NCBI GenBank assembly: GCA_020746875.1
Contig: JAGTJL010000016.1
Coordinates: forward strand, 1,116,001-1,180,000
DNA: 64,000 bases
Direction of reading: 5' to 3'
Source: Rhexocercosporidium sp. MPI-PUGE-AT-0058
Taxonomy: Eukaryota > Ascomycota > Leotiomycetes > Helotiales
Shown here: positions 33,544 through 44,531 of the stretch, piece by piece
Position numbering within the stretch: the stretch's first letter is position 1
Layout of the letters: every line of letters starts with the position of its first letter
The notes under the pieces: model-generated
Told to the model about the DNA's origin: nothing
The model's input: only the letters and a program-made list of their open reading frames with translations
The model's database searches: none
Position numbers and translations under genes: made by a program

Positions 33544-34668
33544 ATGGCTGCTCTTCTTAGAGGTAGCTCAAACCCTGAGAGCAGTACCAGATCCTCTTCG
33601 AGACGCCGGCATTATGTACATTCTCGACCAAGCGAATCTCGTTCGTCAAGGCGGCCTCAGAATGAACAACAGCAGCAACAACAACATTACCCCATGCGGA
33701 CACCCCCTCCACGACAGATACAATGGTCAGCACCATCACCAATGATGACAACGACAACAACAACAACCTCAACAACGAACCTAAACACTTCCCTCTCACT
33801 GGAAGTTGCAAACGGCATAACAATGGAACGAACCCCCTCCGGAAACTCCATCATGTCCTCTCCACCATACGAGCACCAAAGCTCCTCCAATAATACGTTA
33901 ACCTACCGCGACTCCGACGCCGCGCACCGGGTCCTTCACCACTTCAAACGTCTGCCCTCGCACCGCAAGCATGAACGCATCCTCCGCAAGTTGATCCGCC
34001 GCGACGACCCCCTAGACAACAGCATCATCGACGATGACGCCCTCGCCAGCATCGTAAACAGCACCAACGCCATCTTCTTCTCCGGCGTCCTCTCCGGCCG
34101 CGTGCAATGGGAATGGTCATCCCAGGACCGCTACCACACCGAGCTCATCGGCACCACAGCCCTCCGCCCACGAGCCAATGGTGATGGGTTTGAGACTTTA
34201 ATCGTGCTATCGGAACCGATTTTGAAGGATCCGAGGTATGACAGGAGACTATTGCTTTCCGCGTTCCTCCATGAGCTTATCCATTGCTATCTTTTTATTC
34301 TGTGTGGCTTTGAGGCGAGGAGGGAGAGGGGCCATACGAAGGGTTTTCATGTCATTGCGGGGATTATTGATGGGTGGGTGGGCGAGGGGTATTTGAGTCT
34401 TTGTAATATGAAGGCGAATCTTAATCATTTCAGGAAGGATCGGGGGATGGACTTGGGGAGGGAGATGGGGAGAGAGATGGACGTGGGAAGGGAGCTGGAT
34501 GGTTTAGATCTGAGAGTTGAGAGGAGGCTTGGTCTTGGTCTTGGTCCTGGGATGTCTTATCCTCATGTCCATATGCATGGCCATGGTCATGAGGGGTGCA
34601 ATCAGAGTCCACGGCCAGAAAGTGGACTCGTGGCTGATCTGCCGGATTCGAGGCTGGGGTACTTCTAA
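33544..34668 (+). CDS. SprT-like zinc metalloprotease-domain protein
   Basis: A single exon of 374 residues. Residues 1-110 are disordered, with poly-Gln (41-47) and poly-Thr (69-75). The SprT-like domain spans about 125-295: FLHELIHCYLFILCGFE contains the zinc and catalytic motif HELIH at 243-247, and RGHTKGFH supplies the likely third ligand H264, with a conserved following Phe. The family includes Spartan/Wss1-type DNA-protein crosslink proteases, but fungal SprT-like proteins of this kind are largely uncharacterised. I see no clear Cys4 zinc-ribbon after the core. The C-terminus instead has Met/Arg/Glu repeats (GREMGREMDVGRELDG) and a His-rich stretch (VHMHGHGHEG). Catalytic residues look intact. 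Confidence 0.85.
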   Translation: MAALLRGSSNPESSTRSSSRRRHYVHSRPSESRSSRRPQNEQQQQQQHYPMRTPPPRQIQWSAPSPMMTTTTTTTSTTNLNTSLSLEVANGITMERTPSGNSIMSSPPYEHQSSSNNTLTYRDSDAAHRVLHHFKRLPSHRKHERILRKLIRRDDPLDNSIIDDDALASIVNSTNAIFFSGVLSGRVQWEWSSQDRYHTELIGTTALRPRANGDGFETLIVLSEPILKDPRYDRRLLLSAFLHELIHCYLFILCGFEARRERGHTKGFHVIAGIIDGWVGEGYLSLCNMKANLNHFRKDRGMDLGREMGREMDVGRELDGLDLRVERRLGLGLGPGMSYPHVHMHGHGHEGCNQSPRPESGLVADLPDSRLGYF

Positions 34669-35575
34669 ACCCTTCATACCAGCACTGGGGTGGCTTTTTA
34701 TCATTTTTTTATCATTTTTCGAATCTGGCTGGTGTCTTGGTGTCTTTCCTGGTTTGGTGGTTGGAGATTCTTGTTCTAGGATTTTCAGTCGGCGTTTTCT
34801 CAGGGAGATGTGGTCCTCCGAATCTTCTTCTTTCTTTCTAGACATTTGCATGGGCAGGAGCGCGGTTCATTGTTCAATAGACAGATCTCCGCCGCTATAG
34901 ACGGCGAACTGGATGGTTGTAAAGTGAAGGAAGGATGCGGTGGGTTGTGCATACCAATTTTTTTTTTTTTTGAGTGGCTAAAAGGAGTGTGGTGATTCGG
35001 ATGAGGTTTGTTTGTGTATATATTCGTGTGGTAGGATAGATGGCTGAGGGAACAAGGAAAGGAAAGAAGGAAGGGTGGTATCGGACTATTAAGGCTAGAT
35101 ATCTAGGTGATGGATTCTTGATACTTTGGCCCCTTTTTGGCGTGGCCGGGTTCTGGGGATGGAAAGCAAGTACATTCATCTATTCATTTCTGTGCTTGTT
35201 TAATCTGCCGACTGTGAGTACAATTTCCTGCCATGTCCCGTCGGTGTCTGGATTTGGATTCAAATGCCATGATGTTCTTGTCGCCAGGACAGGGGACGGT
35301 AGGAAGTGGGGGCTATGTGTGAAGTGAAGTTAGGTGGATGGACTAGGTATTGATGCACTCAATAAGTGAAACCATGGATCTAAACATTGGAGCTTGAGTG
35401 ATGAATGACTTCTCCACGGAGCTCTTTTTACTGACGTATCATACAAACACAATGCACATAAGAGCAACGGCCAAGAGTTCTCTTCCATTTGAGGCAGAAT
35501 TTGATAGATATTGACGGAGGTGAGTGAAGGTTACGTTCGAAGCTCTAAGGAACCAATTTGCCGGCACTTCTCCCT
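34669..35575. other. Convergent 3' spacer
   Basis: Lies between the 3' ends of the SprT-like gene and the DUF4267 gene. It contains T runs (34707-34715 and a 12-base T run near 34960). No gene seen. Confidence 0.5.
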
Positions 35576-36247
35576 TCACATCTTGACACTCTTCAAAGCT
35601 CCCAGTCCAGCTTTCTTCCACGCCAAACCAGCTAGTAGAACACTTGCGCTTGCTGCGAAGGTAAATACACCAGCAGTGGTACCCTCCACCTAGAGAATAT
35701 CAATCAGCAATTGATAGAAACACATACTCCAATACCGAGCTGATCTCACAAAAACAAAGTTCTCAACTAAACCAATCCAAATCAAAGAAGATATTTCTCG
35801 GGAAAAGAAAGTAGATCCAGGAAGTAGCGAAGTGCACTGGACGAAGTAAGGGAAGGAAAGTAACTAACCTCACCCATCTCCCACCCCCAGACCGTAGCCA
35901 CCAAATCCAACGCATCAACAGCAGCACTCGCCAGTACAGCCGCACGTCTCGTCTCGGGGGTCTTAGCACCTAGGAGAAGGGCGCCGAAGAGGAGTTCTCG
36001 GGTGCCTATCATGCGGACCTGCGGATTGTGTCAATATTTGCAGGAAAGATATATTAGCTTGGCGCGTTTTGATGGAGGCAAGGGGAGGAAATGAGGAGGG
36101 GGTGGGACGCACGGCTAGGTTTGACGGTTCTGGGTTGAGAGTACGGTAATAGAACATGTTCATTGTCCAGCTTGGAGCGAGGATGAGACCTAGTCCGAAG
36201 GCGGACTTGATGCTGCCGAGGAGGGTGAGGGGAAATGTGGTTGCCAT
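35576..36247 (-). CDS. DUF4267 membrane protein
   Basis: Exons are 36247-36113, 36018-35869 and 35689-35576, giving 132 residues. Donors are GTGCGT and GTTAGT, and all junctions are in phase 0. The protein opens MATTFPLTLLGSIKSAFGLG, followed by LILAPSWTMNMF. Exon 2 has RELLFGALLLGAKTPETRRA and AAVDALDLVATVWGW. Exon 3 has TTAGVFTFAASASVLLAGLA and a lysine-rich end. This is the small four-helix DUF4267 family, widespread in filamentous fungi and of unknown function. Length matches the family. ATG 36247 is the first ATG in frame. Confidence 0.85.
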
Positions 36248-36988
36248 TTTGTCAAGTCTAGGCAAGACGCTATCTGATTTCGATAAGAGGATCGAAGTGA
36301 GTGCTTGAGATTAAGGATTGTGATGAGAAAGTTTGAATTTAGTCTTTCACGTTAATTCGCTTGCTGATACGGAGCAGTGAAGACGGGAAACAAATGAGGC
36401 CTGGAAGAGTGAATCTGAGATTAATGCCGTGTAACGGTGTCTATATATATAGACATTTTTGGTTGGTTCTCAATAGGGAAGAAGCGATATGAGGGGTTCA
36501 TCTAGCTTAGTCTCTCCCATACGCGGTGCGGTGCGGATTACGAGTCCTGCCGGCTTATAGCCAATTTTCTCTCCCTTCAACAGAGAGATCTCCCGATCGA
36601 GAAGTAATGTCATCCCGATCAAGTAGGAATAATATGCCGACTGCTGCTCGGTTATCCAAGAGTCTGGCGCTGGCCGGGCTTAAAGAGCAAGTGTCGGGGT
36701 TATGGCGGGGGAAAATCAGACCGGATGTAACCAATCAGGCGGGTAGGAGCTAGACTCAAATAGAAATGACAACAACACGAAAGTAAGCGACGAGATGGTT
36801 TCAAAACATTATTCGGGATTAGTCTCATACCCTGCTATGCCGGTGCCCAACGCCTTCCTAGGTCAACTCCTATAAAATCCTACAGAAATCCTTATGCCAA
36901 CGCCAGATCCAGCCCCGTCTCGCTCGCGAACATAAAAGAAGAGAAGCAATAAAGAAAACAGTCTGTCTAACAAGACTGATTGGCTATG
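36248..36988. other. Intergenic spacer
   Basis: Promoter side of the DUF4267 gene and 3' side of CHK1. No gene seen. Confidence 0.5.
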
Positions 36989-38682
36989 CTAAGACTTTCC
37001 TGGAATGAAAACGCCAGCTTGACATAAGATAGCGACGTTCTTGAAGAAGCGACGCCATTCCAATGGATCGCCTTTGACCTTCACAAAACGGACTTCTAAG
37101 AGCTCGCCGTCGTCCGTAGAGTAGGTATCGACTACTATGTCACCGCTGAGACTGCACTGCCTGCCATCCACGGTCTTAACTTTGATCCAGCCTGCGTGAT
37201 CGCGACCTTGCATCTGGGAGACAGGCGGGATAGGGACATTGAGTTGGTGCAGAGCGTCACTTAGGAGTTGCAGGAGGAGGGGAGAGGAGAGCTGAGAGAA
37301 GAAGCGTGTGAGTGAGTAGTTGGGTACGATGTCTCGGAATTGACGGGCGTGTTGTGTTAGACTGAGTGGTACTGCGGCGACCGGGGCGAATTGGCTCATA
37401 CTGGGCTCGTCGGCTAGAGATTCGAACGGATGAGTAGTGCCGTTGGTCATGGTGCAGATGTGGCTGTCGTTTACTGTAGTAGGTTGGCTGGCACTGAAGT
37501 TTGCTGCATGGACTCGTGGTGGTCGTTCCCAATCGAACATAACATCATTGATGGGTGTTTCAGGTTGAGTGAAGGAGAATCTCTGTTGGTGCTCGTCCGG
37601 ATCGATATCCATTGCATCTTGACTTTGGCGAGGTCTTTGAGATTGAGAGGGTTGTTGAGTGAAATCGATATGAAGACCTTCCAACATCTCGGCCGCAAGG
37701 ATAAGCGGATCCTTCGACTTACCCTCAATGGTAAGAAGGCGGTTCTTTCGAGTATACCAAGGGTGTTGCTTGATGTTGTTGAAGTTGAATCGTTTCGTCG
37801 TATCCACGTTCATCATCCCTCGGAGCAAGGACAAGACCATGTTTGGGAGCTTCTTCCAAAGCTCATCCTCGCTCTTTCCACCCTTGCTGACAAACTCCTC
37901 AAATTCCCAGCTTTGCGATGTCGGTTCATCCCAAGGAGTATTGCCAACCAGCAAGACGAAAAGTACCACGCCACAGGACCATATGTCCACCATATTTGCC
38001 ATGTAGCCTGCTGCCTTTGGTCCGCCTTTAGCTTGTGTGCTCTTGGAGCAAGTTATGACCTCGGGAGCAATATATGGAGGACTTCCACACATTGTAGTGC
38101 TGAGCTTCGTGGAGCCATTGTATTCGAAAAGTGTGGCCAGTCCAAAGTCGGCAATCTTCAAATCTCCTCTTTCCGAAAGCAAGATGTTCTCGGGCTTAAT
38201 GTCTCGATGTCCCACGCCCTTCGAATGCATGTAGCTGACCCCGCTGATCAGTTGCGTAAAGTAGAAGTGTGCGATATCCTCACTAACTCCTACATCCGCC
38301 TCGATTTTGTCGAAGAGATCGCCACCCTCTGCATACTCCATTGCAATCCATTTCCAGATTGCGTCCTCCCCAGTTGCGAACCACTCTATTATATAGGGAT
38401 GCTGGCCGATATGAGAGTGTAAGGACACCTCCATGGCGATTTGCTTTGCTGATATTCGGCCATGTTTGACTGCGTAGGCTTTGTGTATGAATTTGACTGC
38501 GAATACAGGCGTCGTATCAGTAGGCGGGATGGCCTTCTTTATGCTGGTAGGATCAGCAATGGATGCTGGGAACATTCCTTTGGAACTCACGATGCATATG
38601 CGCCTCTTCCAATGGTTTTTGAAATAATTCGGAATGGCAAATCTCGTGGGAGAGGATCTAACTGGCTCTGAAATGGTTCCAT
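36989..38682 (-). CDS. CHK1: Checkpoint serine/threonine kinase CHK1
   Basis: Exons are 38682-38591 and 38543-36989, giving 548 residues. The intron (GTGAGT, branch TGCTGATC, ACCAG) restores the glycine loop, which unspliced reading destroys. The kinase domain is at about 17-300: GRGAYAS (25-31), catalytic Lys in FAVKF (K48), HRDIKPEN (143-150), DFG (163-165), CGSPPYIAPEV (183-193). A Ser/Gln-rich linker carries SQ sites (QQPSQSQRPRQSQ), typical targets of ATR-type kinases. The C-terminal region from about 430 resembles the KA1-like regulatory domain of Chk1. The protein acts in the nucleus to arrest the cell cycle after DNA damage or stalled replication. It is divergent from the E2 gene at 39157 across 474 bp. 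Confidence 0.95.
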
Positions 38683-39156
38683 GTTGATTAGCAAAATTCT
38701 TCACAGCCTGCAATCATTCACGACATTGATATATACAGTTTGTGGACATGGGATCCACTTACCATATTCAACAAACGTCCAAAAGACAATCAGCCTCCAA
38801 TATCCAATTACTTTTATTGTGATCGCGTCCTGGTTTCAAAATTGTAGTCCGACGCGAGGAACGCGAGGCTGATTGGCGACTGGGGGGCGAGAAGGCTCGG
38901 CCGGCTGACAGCCTTCTCCCGTTGGCGTTGGCGTTGGCAGGGTGAAGTGACTGCAACCAGCATCTTCGAATAAACAAATCCACCTTCACAGGCCCGTACA
39001 AAACCTCACCTTTGTTGCTCACCACGCACCCGCACATTCGCAATTCCTTTGCACTCAAGCATTCTTCTGTCTAGTCTAAGACGAAAGGCCGCTCCTTTGT
39101 CCGTTGGATTCACTGCCTTCCTTTAGTATTCATCACCTTGCTGTTGCTTGCCCATC
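38683..39156. promoter_or_regulatory. Shared divergent promoter of CHK1 and the UBE2C-type E2
   Basis: 474 bp between two divergent start codons. It includes a run of TTGGCG units near 38923-38938 and CTTTTGTCCGTTGG close to the E2 start. I cannot assign specific factor sites. Confidence 0.55.
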
Positions 39157-39934
39157 ATGAACTTCGATATGGACACTCAGAATTCAGCTCCTGGTACCCT
39201 GCCAGCTTCTCAAGCTTCTAAGCTTGGAGCTCCTCGAAAGGGCGCCGATGCTCAGAGCACCACCAAGAGGTCAGTCCTGTCTACTTTTTTCCATTCGAGG
39301 CGCAAACGGTGGAACAATGTTCATGTCGCATGGGGAGACCAGGACTATGTACAAGTCTGCAGGTCCAGGGTGTCAAGCAACCATGGGCATCTTATGCAAT
39401 AGTACAGGTATCATTGCTTCGAGAGCCAATTGCTAAGTACTTTCTAGACTGCAAACCGAGTTGATGCAGCTCATGACCTCCTCCGCCCCCGGTATTTCAG
39501 CCTTCCCCTCCGCCGATGGTAACCTCCTCTCCTGGACTGCTACAATTGAAGGCCCCGACGATACTCCATATGCTGGTCTCACCTTCAAGCTCTCCTTCGC
39601 CTTCCCATCCAACTACCCATACGCCCCACCCACCGTTCTCTTCAAGACCCCCATTTATCACCCCAATGTCGATTTCTCCGGTCGTATCTGCTTGGATATC
39701 TTGAAGGATAAGTGGACTGCTGCGTACAACATACAAACCGTTCTGTTGAGTTTGCAAAGCTTGCTCGGAGAGCCAAACAAGTAAGTGTAAAGATTCACAC
39801 CAGTGGCGGGAGTTAGGCTAATTGGATACAGTGCTTCCCCATTGAACGGCGAGGCTGCTGAGCTATGGGACAAGGATATGGAGCAATTCAAGAAGAAGGT
39901 CCTTGATCGACACGAGGATATCGATGATGAGTAA
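39157..39934 (+). CDS. Ubiquitin-conjugating enzyme E2, UBE2C/UbcP4 type
   Basis: Exons are 39157-39269, 39448-39780 and 39832-39934, giving 182 residues. Splicing joins KR to LQTELMQLM and EPN to [13 protein letters not shown] in frame. The N-terminal extension (1-37), start of helix 1, [15 protein letters not shown], the HPN motif (109-111) and the catalytic Cys119 in [12 protein letters not shown] are the hallmarks of UBE2C (UbcH10, fission yeast UbcP4). This E2 initiates ubiquitin chains for the anaphase-promoting complex and drives cyclin and securin destruction. The first intron is 178 nt. ATG 39157 opens [13 protein letters not shown], which suits the family N-terminus. Confidence 0.93.
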
Positions 39935-40768
39935 ATTGTTGATTGCATACTGCATTTGGGGGATTGGCGTTTATGAATGGTCATGGAGAATGTGTATAAC
40001 GAGAACTTGACTTGATGGTATGGAATGGTCGTTTCTTGCAGCATTCAATGCGTTTGCCACGGCAGCGGGGAAGGAGTCTCATCGGACACTGTATGATAGT
40101 CCATTGCTTTGAGATAGTCTGGAGTAGATCCTTGGATCTTGTGTCTAGGAATTGAAGATGTTGACTTTCAGACAGCTTTGCATCAGATGCCGGCTTGGAT
40201 TGAGTGATGTTTGTGACCCCCAAATCCAGTGATTCGTCTGTCACCTTCCTAAGCGGCAATTGATGTCCGAGGCAATTTCAGCATTGCCCAGTCTGAAAGG
40301 TAAGTTGGTTCAATATCGAGGCAATAAGATCGAGAGTGCTTTAAAAGGAAAGTCAAATACTGTCTGGAACTAACATCTCCAACAGTTTCATTCGAGAAGT
40401 GGTAGATGCTTCGGGCGAGCATAGAACTTGACAGGATAGAGACTTCCAATCTGACTCCGAAATGTCCAACACGAGAACACAGCGAATAGAATATCGCTGG
40501 CGTTGTCATTTCTACTGCATTGGAGGAAACGTACAATCTGCGGGTACACCTGGTTCGTGAGATCCACGAGGGAAATGCTCCTTTCTCAGGATCCTCAATC
40601 TTTCCAGGCTCATGGAGTTTCTGCAGACCCAATTCCAAACCTCTAGGCCCTCACACAAGAAGCATCGCAGTCCAGTTTGTTGGGTTGCAAGTTAGACCTT
40701 TTCATTCATGAGCTAGCCAGCAGAATGCATCAACTCCACCCAAACCATGCCACGAAAGAATCAACCAC
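39935..40768. other. Convergent 3' spacer
   Basis: Between the E2 gene and the eL31 gene. Minus-strand frames here (for example 40638-40249) lack a recognisable domain, so I treat this as 3' untranslated and spacer DNA. Confidence 0.45.
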
Positions 40769-41399
40769 CTAAGCGTCCTCAACCAAAGCAGTCTGCAATC
40801 CCTTCGCATCCTTAACATTGACGGCCTGGACATAGCTGTACAGACGCTCGGTAGCACCCTCCTCGTCATTTCGCTTTCTCGAGATGCGGATGCGGAGTCT
40901 GTATGGAACACCCTTGATACCTGCCTCCCAGACCTTCTTGTTCAATTGGGGATCGAGACGAACGTCGGTGGTGCCCTAGAACTCCAGTCAGCCTCTGCTT
41001 TGCCCTGCCAACTTGCTCCTGTCGCAAGCCCTTCCGATTCCTCGTAGTACTCCAGCGCTAGGTATTTCTTACCATTGACTTGGTAGCGAATGCCTTGATC
41101 TCCTTGATGGCTCTTGGTGCCCGCTTCTTGAAGGTGACACCGTGGAGCTGTAATGTGGTCAGCGCTTCGCTCCCCCATGATTCCCTTTATTTTGTAGCCT
41201 CCAGATTCGACGTACTCTCTTGTGCAAGTGGATTGTGTATTCTCGTGCCACTACATCAGCGATCGCCGAACTGATCAACGAGTTAGTATGTATGATTTAT
41301 CAATGTCTTAGGATCTGATCCCAGATCGTAGAAGATTTTGGGGCGAGAAAAGACGTACCGTTGGGTCTTGCCCGCGGGCTTCTTGGCTTTGGTCGACAT
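40769..41399 (-). CDS. RPL31: 60S ribosomal protein eL31
   Basis: Exons are 41399-41359, 41270-41216, 41147-41073 and 40975-40769, giving 125 residues with all phases consistent. The protein opens MSTKAKKPAGKTQRSAIADV and continues with VAREYTIHLHKR, LHGVTFKKRAPRAIKEIKAF, TTDVRLDPQLNKKVW and GVPYRLRIRISRKRN, the conserved eL31 core throughout. It is a structural protein of the large cytosolic subunit near the exit tunnel. Four exons with small introns in the 5' half are typical for ascomycete ribosomal genes. It is divergent from the RAX1-like gene. Confidence 0.97.
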
Positions 41400-41941
41400 T
41401 TCTATCTTTAGAGTCAGATATATCAATGCGAGAGAGCTTCTGGAGGACTGCGTACTGTGCGTGGGTGGTATCACGGTGTCGAGGAAGTTTTGTCGTGGTC
41501 GTCAAACTCGGTATTAGTTTTCAGGATTCGACCGTCGTGGGGAGCGAATTCCTAAGCGAAAAATGTTGCAGCCTTAAAAGTCCAGGCAACAGACCAGGCC
41601 AACATTGAAAATGACCTTAATGCCCGAGGCTCAACGCGATACGAATCCACTTTGACTTGACTTCACCTCATACCTCTGCGCAGGTCGCTTCTATGACGGA
41701 GAGTTGAGACCTCAGCCATACTGTCGCACTTGATGCGCCGTTGTACACTCGTTCACCATCACAGAACTCTCATCAATTGATCTCGGACGCTGACAGTCAA
41801 CCTCAAACAACGCATTACTCCTTATCCCTTTCAAGCAGACCAAATTCCTGTCCACCAACCCCTCGAAGCCTCCGACTCTTCAATTCTCGACTCTCGCTCT
41901 ACCCAACATTCACACACGCGTCCAACAATACCTCTGTCAAC
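41400..41941. promoter_or_regulatory. Divergent promoter of RPL31 and RAX1-like gene
   Basis: 542 bp between divergent starts. The frame upstream of ATG 41942 is open but has no ATG, so it is leader rather than coding sequence. Confidence 0.5.
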
Positions 41942-43163
41942 ATGGCGAACAACTCCCCATCCCCGCAGCCTGATCTCAATCGGAACAGGCTCCCTACGCT
42001 CTTCGAAGTTCTAAGCAGAAGAACTTTAGCGCCCGTCGATCTTTTCTTCTACTACATATACATGCGCGACCAACAACGATCAGTAGATTATTTGGACTTC
42101 TGGTATGCTCTTAGTGGCGCAGAATCTTGGATTAGATACTAACACTGTATAAGGCTCGATGTTGCTCAACACATGTCAATGTGCCGCCATTATGTGCGCG
42201 AACTCCGTCGCTCTGTCATGATAGGAACTCCAGATGGCGAGAGGTCGGCTTCAAAGAGGTCATCGGCGCTACTCGAGGGACTAGGTGATATGCACCACCC
42301 AGCAGGAGGACCATCAATGTTGTCAAGTGAGAAGGAAAAGAACCAGGACGCTCAGATGTCAGCCTACCTGAGAGAAGAAGCAATCAATGGAGGGAACATG
42401 GGACACTCTCCAGCTGGAAGCGTCGGATCAAACATTCGCCACACGGAATCCAACGATAGACCCAGACCAAGCTTTATGAGCAGCCCACAAGTTCTCACCT
42501 CCGACTCCAACTCTCCAGAGCACACTGTTGCACGAGCAGATATCCGTTCCTCGGCCGAGAAGATTCTTTACACCTTCCTCCTCCCCGGCGCGGAGCGCGA
42601 GATTATTCTCCCAGATTCAATCACTCATGAAATTATCGTCTCCATCGAAGAGAGAGGGCGTGATGATCCAGAGGTTTTTGATGCTGCCAAGGATTATGTC
42701 TTCCAAGCCATGGAACGTGATGCTTTCCCAGGTTTCCTTAGAGCAAAGGCCCTTGGTAACCTTGTACCACCTTCGTTAATGATGCGATTGATTATTGGTC
42801 TTCTTGCCATGTTTGGTGGATTCTGGGCTGCTTTCGTTCTAATCTTCCTCGATATGGGTCGCACAACAAGAATATGGGTGTGTAGTCCTCAATTACCTGG
42901 CTATAACTTTTACTGACTCCCTGCAGCTCATTCTTCCTTTCACAATCGGCGTCTATGCTCTATGCTCTCACCAATACGCTATCGATCCCATCCTTGCTCT
43001 CGCCGGGTACAGCGAGTACACATTCATGAGCTTCTCCCGTATCCGAGAGCCATATGTCCGGAAGCTCCTCAACAAGCGTGCCATCATGGTTCTAACCGTC
43101 TCTACATTTATCACCGCCTGCCTGGTCGTCCTTTTCATTTTTGTCCCCGGAAAGAGGTTGTAA
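41942..43163 (+). CDS. RAX1-like RGS-domain membrane protein
   Basis: Exons are 41942-42102, 42154-42877 and 42927-43163, giving 373 residues. Intron 1 has branch ATACTAACAC. The N-terminus NRLPTLFEVLSRRTLAPVDL, then FYIYMRDQQRSVDYLDFWLD, is the RGS-like opening of fungal Rax1 proteins. A long Ser-rich insert (about 75-180) interrupts the RGS fold, which resumes with RSSAEKILYTFLLPGAEREI and FLRAKALGNLVPPS. Three C-terminal hydrophobic segments follow (LIIGLLAMFGGFWAAFVLIF, LILPFTIGVYALC, VLTVSTFITACLVVLFIFV). In yeast Rax1 marks the bipolar budding site; filamentous-fungal homologues affect polarity and stress responses. The start follows the first in-frame ATG. Confidence 0.9.
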
Positions 43164-43576
43164 GAACAACAGAAGCTGAGCTAATTCTTGGACTGAGTTG
43201 AAGACAGTAGCAGCAAACATATCGAGGGAAATTGGTAGCGGGGCTTAGTCGAGCCAGGCGTTTGGGGGAACTTCGGTCCGTGGAATTTGTATCAAAAGGC
43301 TCATTGCAGTGGCCGCTGGCGTTGGACGACTTCTTGATGATTTTCTTTGGCACGGAGGGCTCCATCCATAATTGCTGAGATGGGAGCCCTCATAACGACC
43401 CTTGTGCAGACTTACTGTAATCTTCTTCTTCAATACCCTTATATAAGGTCTTTCAATTCATGGCTGTAACATTCTAAAATGCAAATTGCTTTGTATCTAT
43501 GCTCAGCGTGCTTAATGCCTGGTTCATCATAACTTCGTTTTCGTAACCACCCCATCCATCTATCGTCCATCGCCCA

Positions 43577-44531
43577 TCACATCTGCTTGCCTAGACCCAA
43601 ACCGAAACCTCTTTTCTTAGAAGACCTCGTATCCCGCTTCCCGCCCTCATCATCCTCATCATCGATATCCATATCATCGGCATCCCCATCCCCTCCAAGG
43701 CCCCCACTACCCCTCTTCGCCGCCACCCCAAACCCCAACTTCTTGCCCACGCCACTAAACACTCCACCCTTCTTCTCGTTCTTCTCACTTTCATTCCCAT
43801 CCCCTTTGACTTCCATCAGCTTCTCCACCTGGGCATTCCACTCGACCTCCTCGCGGTGCCGCTTCGATGCCTCGGCCTTGATGCCCGCGATCTGCTTCTC
43901 GATATCGGCGAGCGTGGAGACACAGCGTGTGGACCATTCGTTCAGGGTGCTTAGCATGGCCGGGATGGAGTCTGGCTGGAGATCGCGGAGGGGAGAGACG
44001 GAGGATACGGCTACGACTTGGTGGTATGGGTCTAGAGTCGCTGAAACCAATCCAGCGTAGATGGCAGAAATGACCAGATCCTCTAGCTCTCTAGGCGTCT
44101 CGAGTCCTAAGCTCTCTAGGAGTTTCTTGTACGAGAGGTCGGCTTGGTTCTTTGCTAGAGTGAGGAAGGAGAGTTGGCGTAGCTTGAGCGTTTGTGCTGC
44201 GTTCAGGGTGGGGAGGTTGGAGGCGGTGATGTAGTCGGTGTAGGTGCCATAGCTGAAGATCTTGAGGAGGGAGAGGTGGGATGAGTAGTCGGGGGAGGAG
44301 GAGAGGGCCTGGATGTTGGAGGCTTGGAGGAGCTCGGCGAAGATGAAGGTGTTGGGCGCGCTGGTTGCGCTTTCGATCAGATTTGCTGCTGCGCGGGGGG
44401 AGTTGGCGGTTTTAGTCAGGGCGAGGAAGGGCTGGGGGTCGGTGTTATTGTGTGAAGCTGAAGCTGAAGCTGGGTATGGGTATGGAGGAATGACTTACTG
44501 CCAGGGCGTTCATAGATTTCATTTGCTCCAT
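43577..44531 (-). CDS. COP9 signalosome subunit 7
   Basis: Exons are 44531-44499 and 44431-43577, giving 295 residues. The intron has GTAAGT and CCCCAG and holds small repeats. The PCI domain covers about 10-160: FLALTKTANSPRAAANLIES, FIFAELLQASNIQAL, LKIFSYGTYTDYI, LKLRQLSFLTLAKNQADLSY and the winged-helix part EDLVISAIYAGLVSATLD. A coiled coil follows (WSTRCVSTLADIEKQIAGIK). The tail is low complexity, with an acidic run (DADDMDIDDEDDE) between basic and Gly-rich parts. The complex removes NEDD8 from cullins and in fungi controls development and secondary metabolism. A fungal CSN7/CsnG is a better fit than eIF3m because of the coiled-coil tail; moderate doubt remains. Confidence 0.87.
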
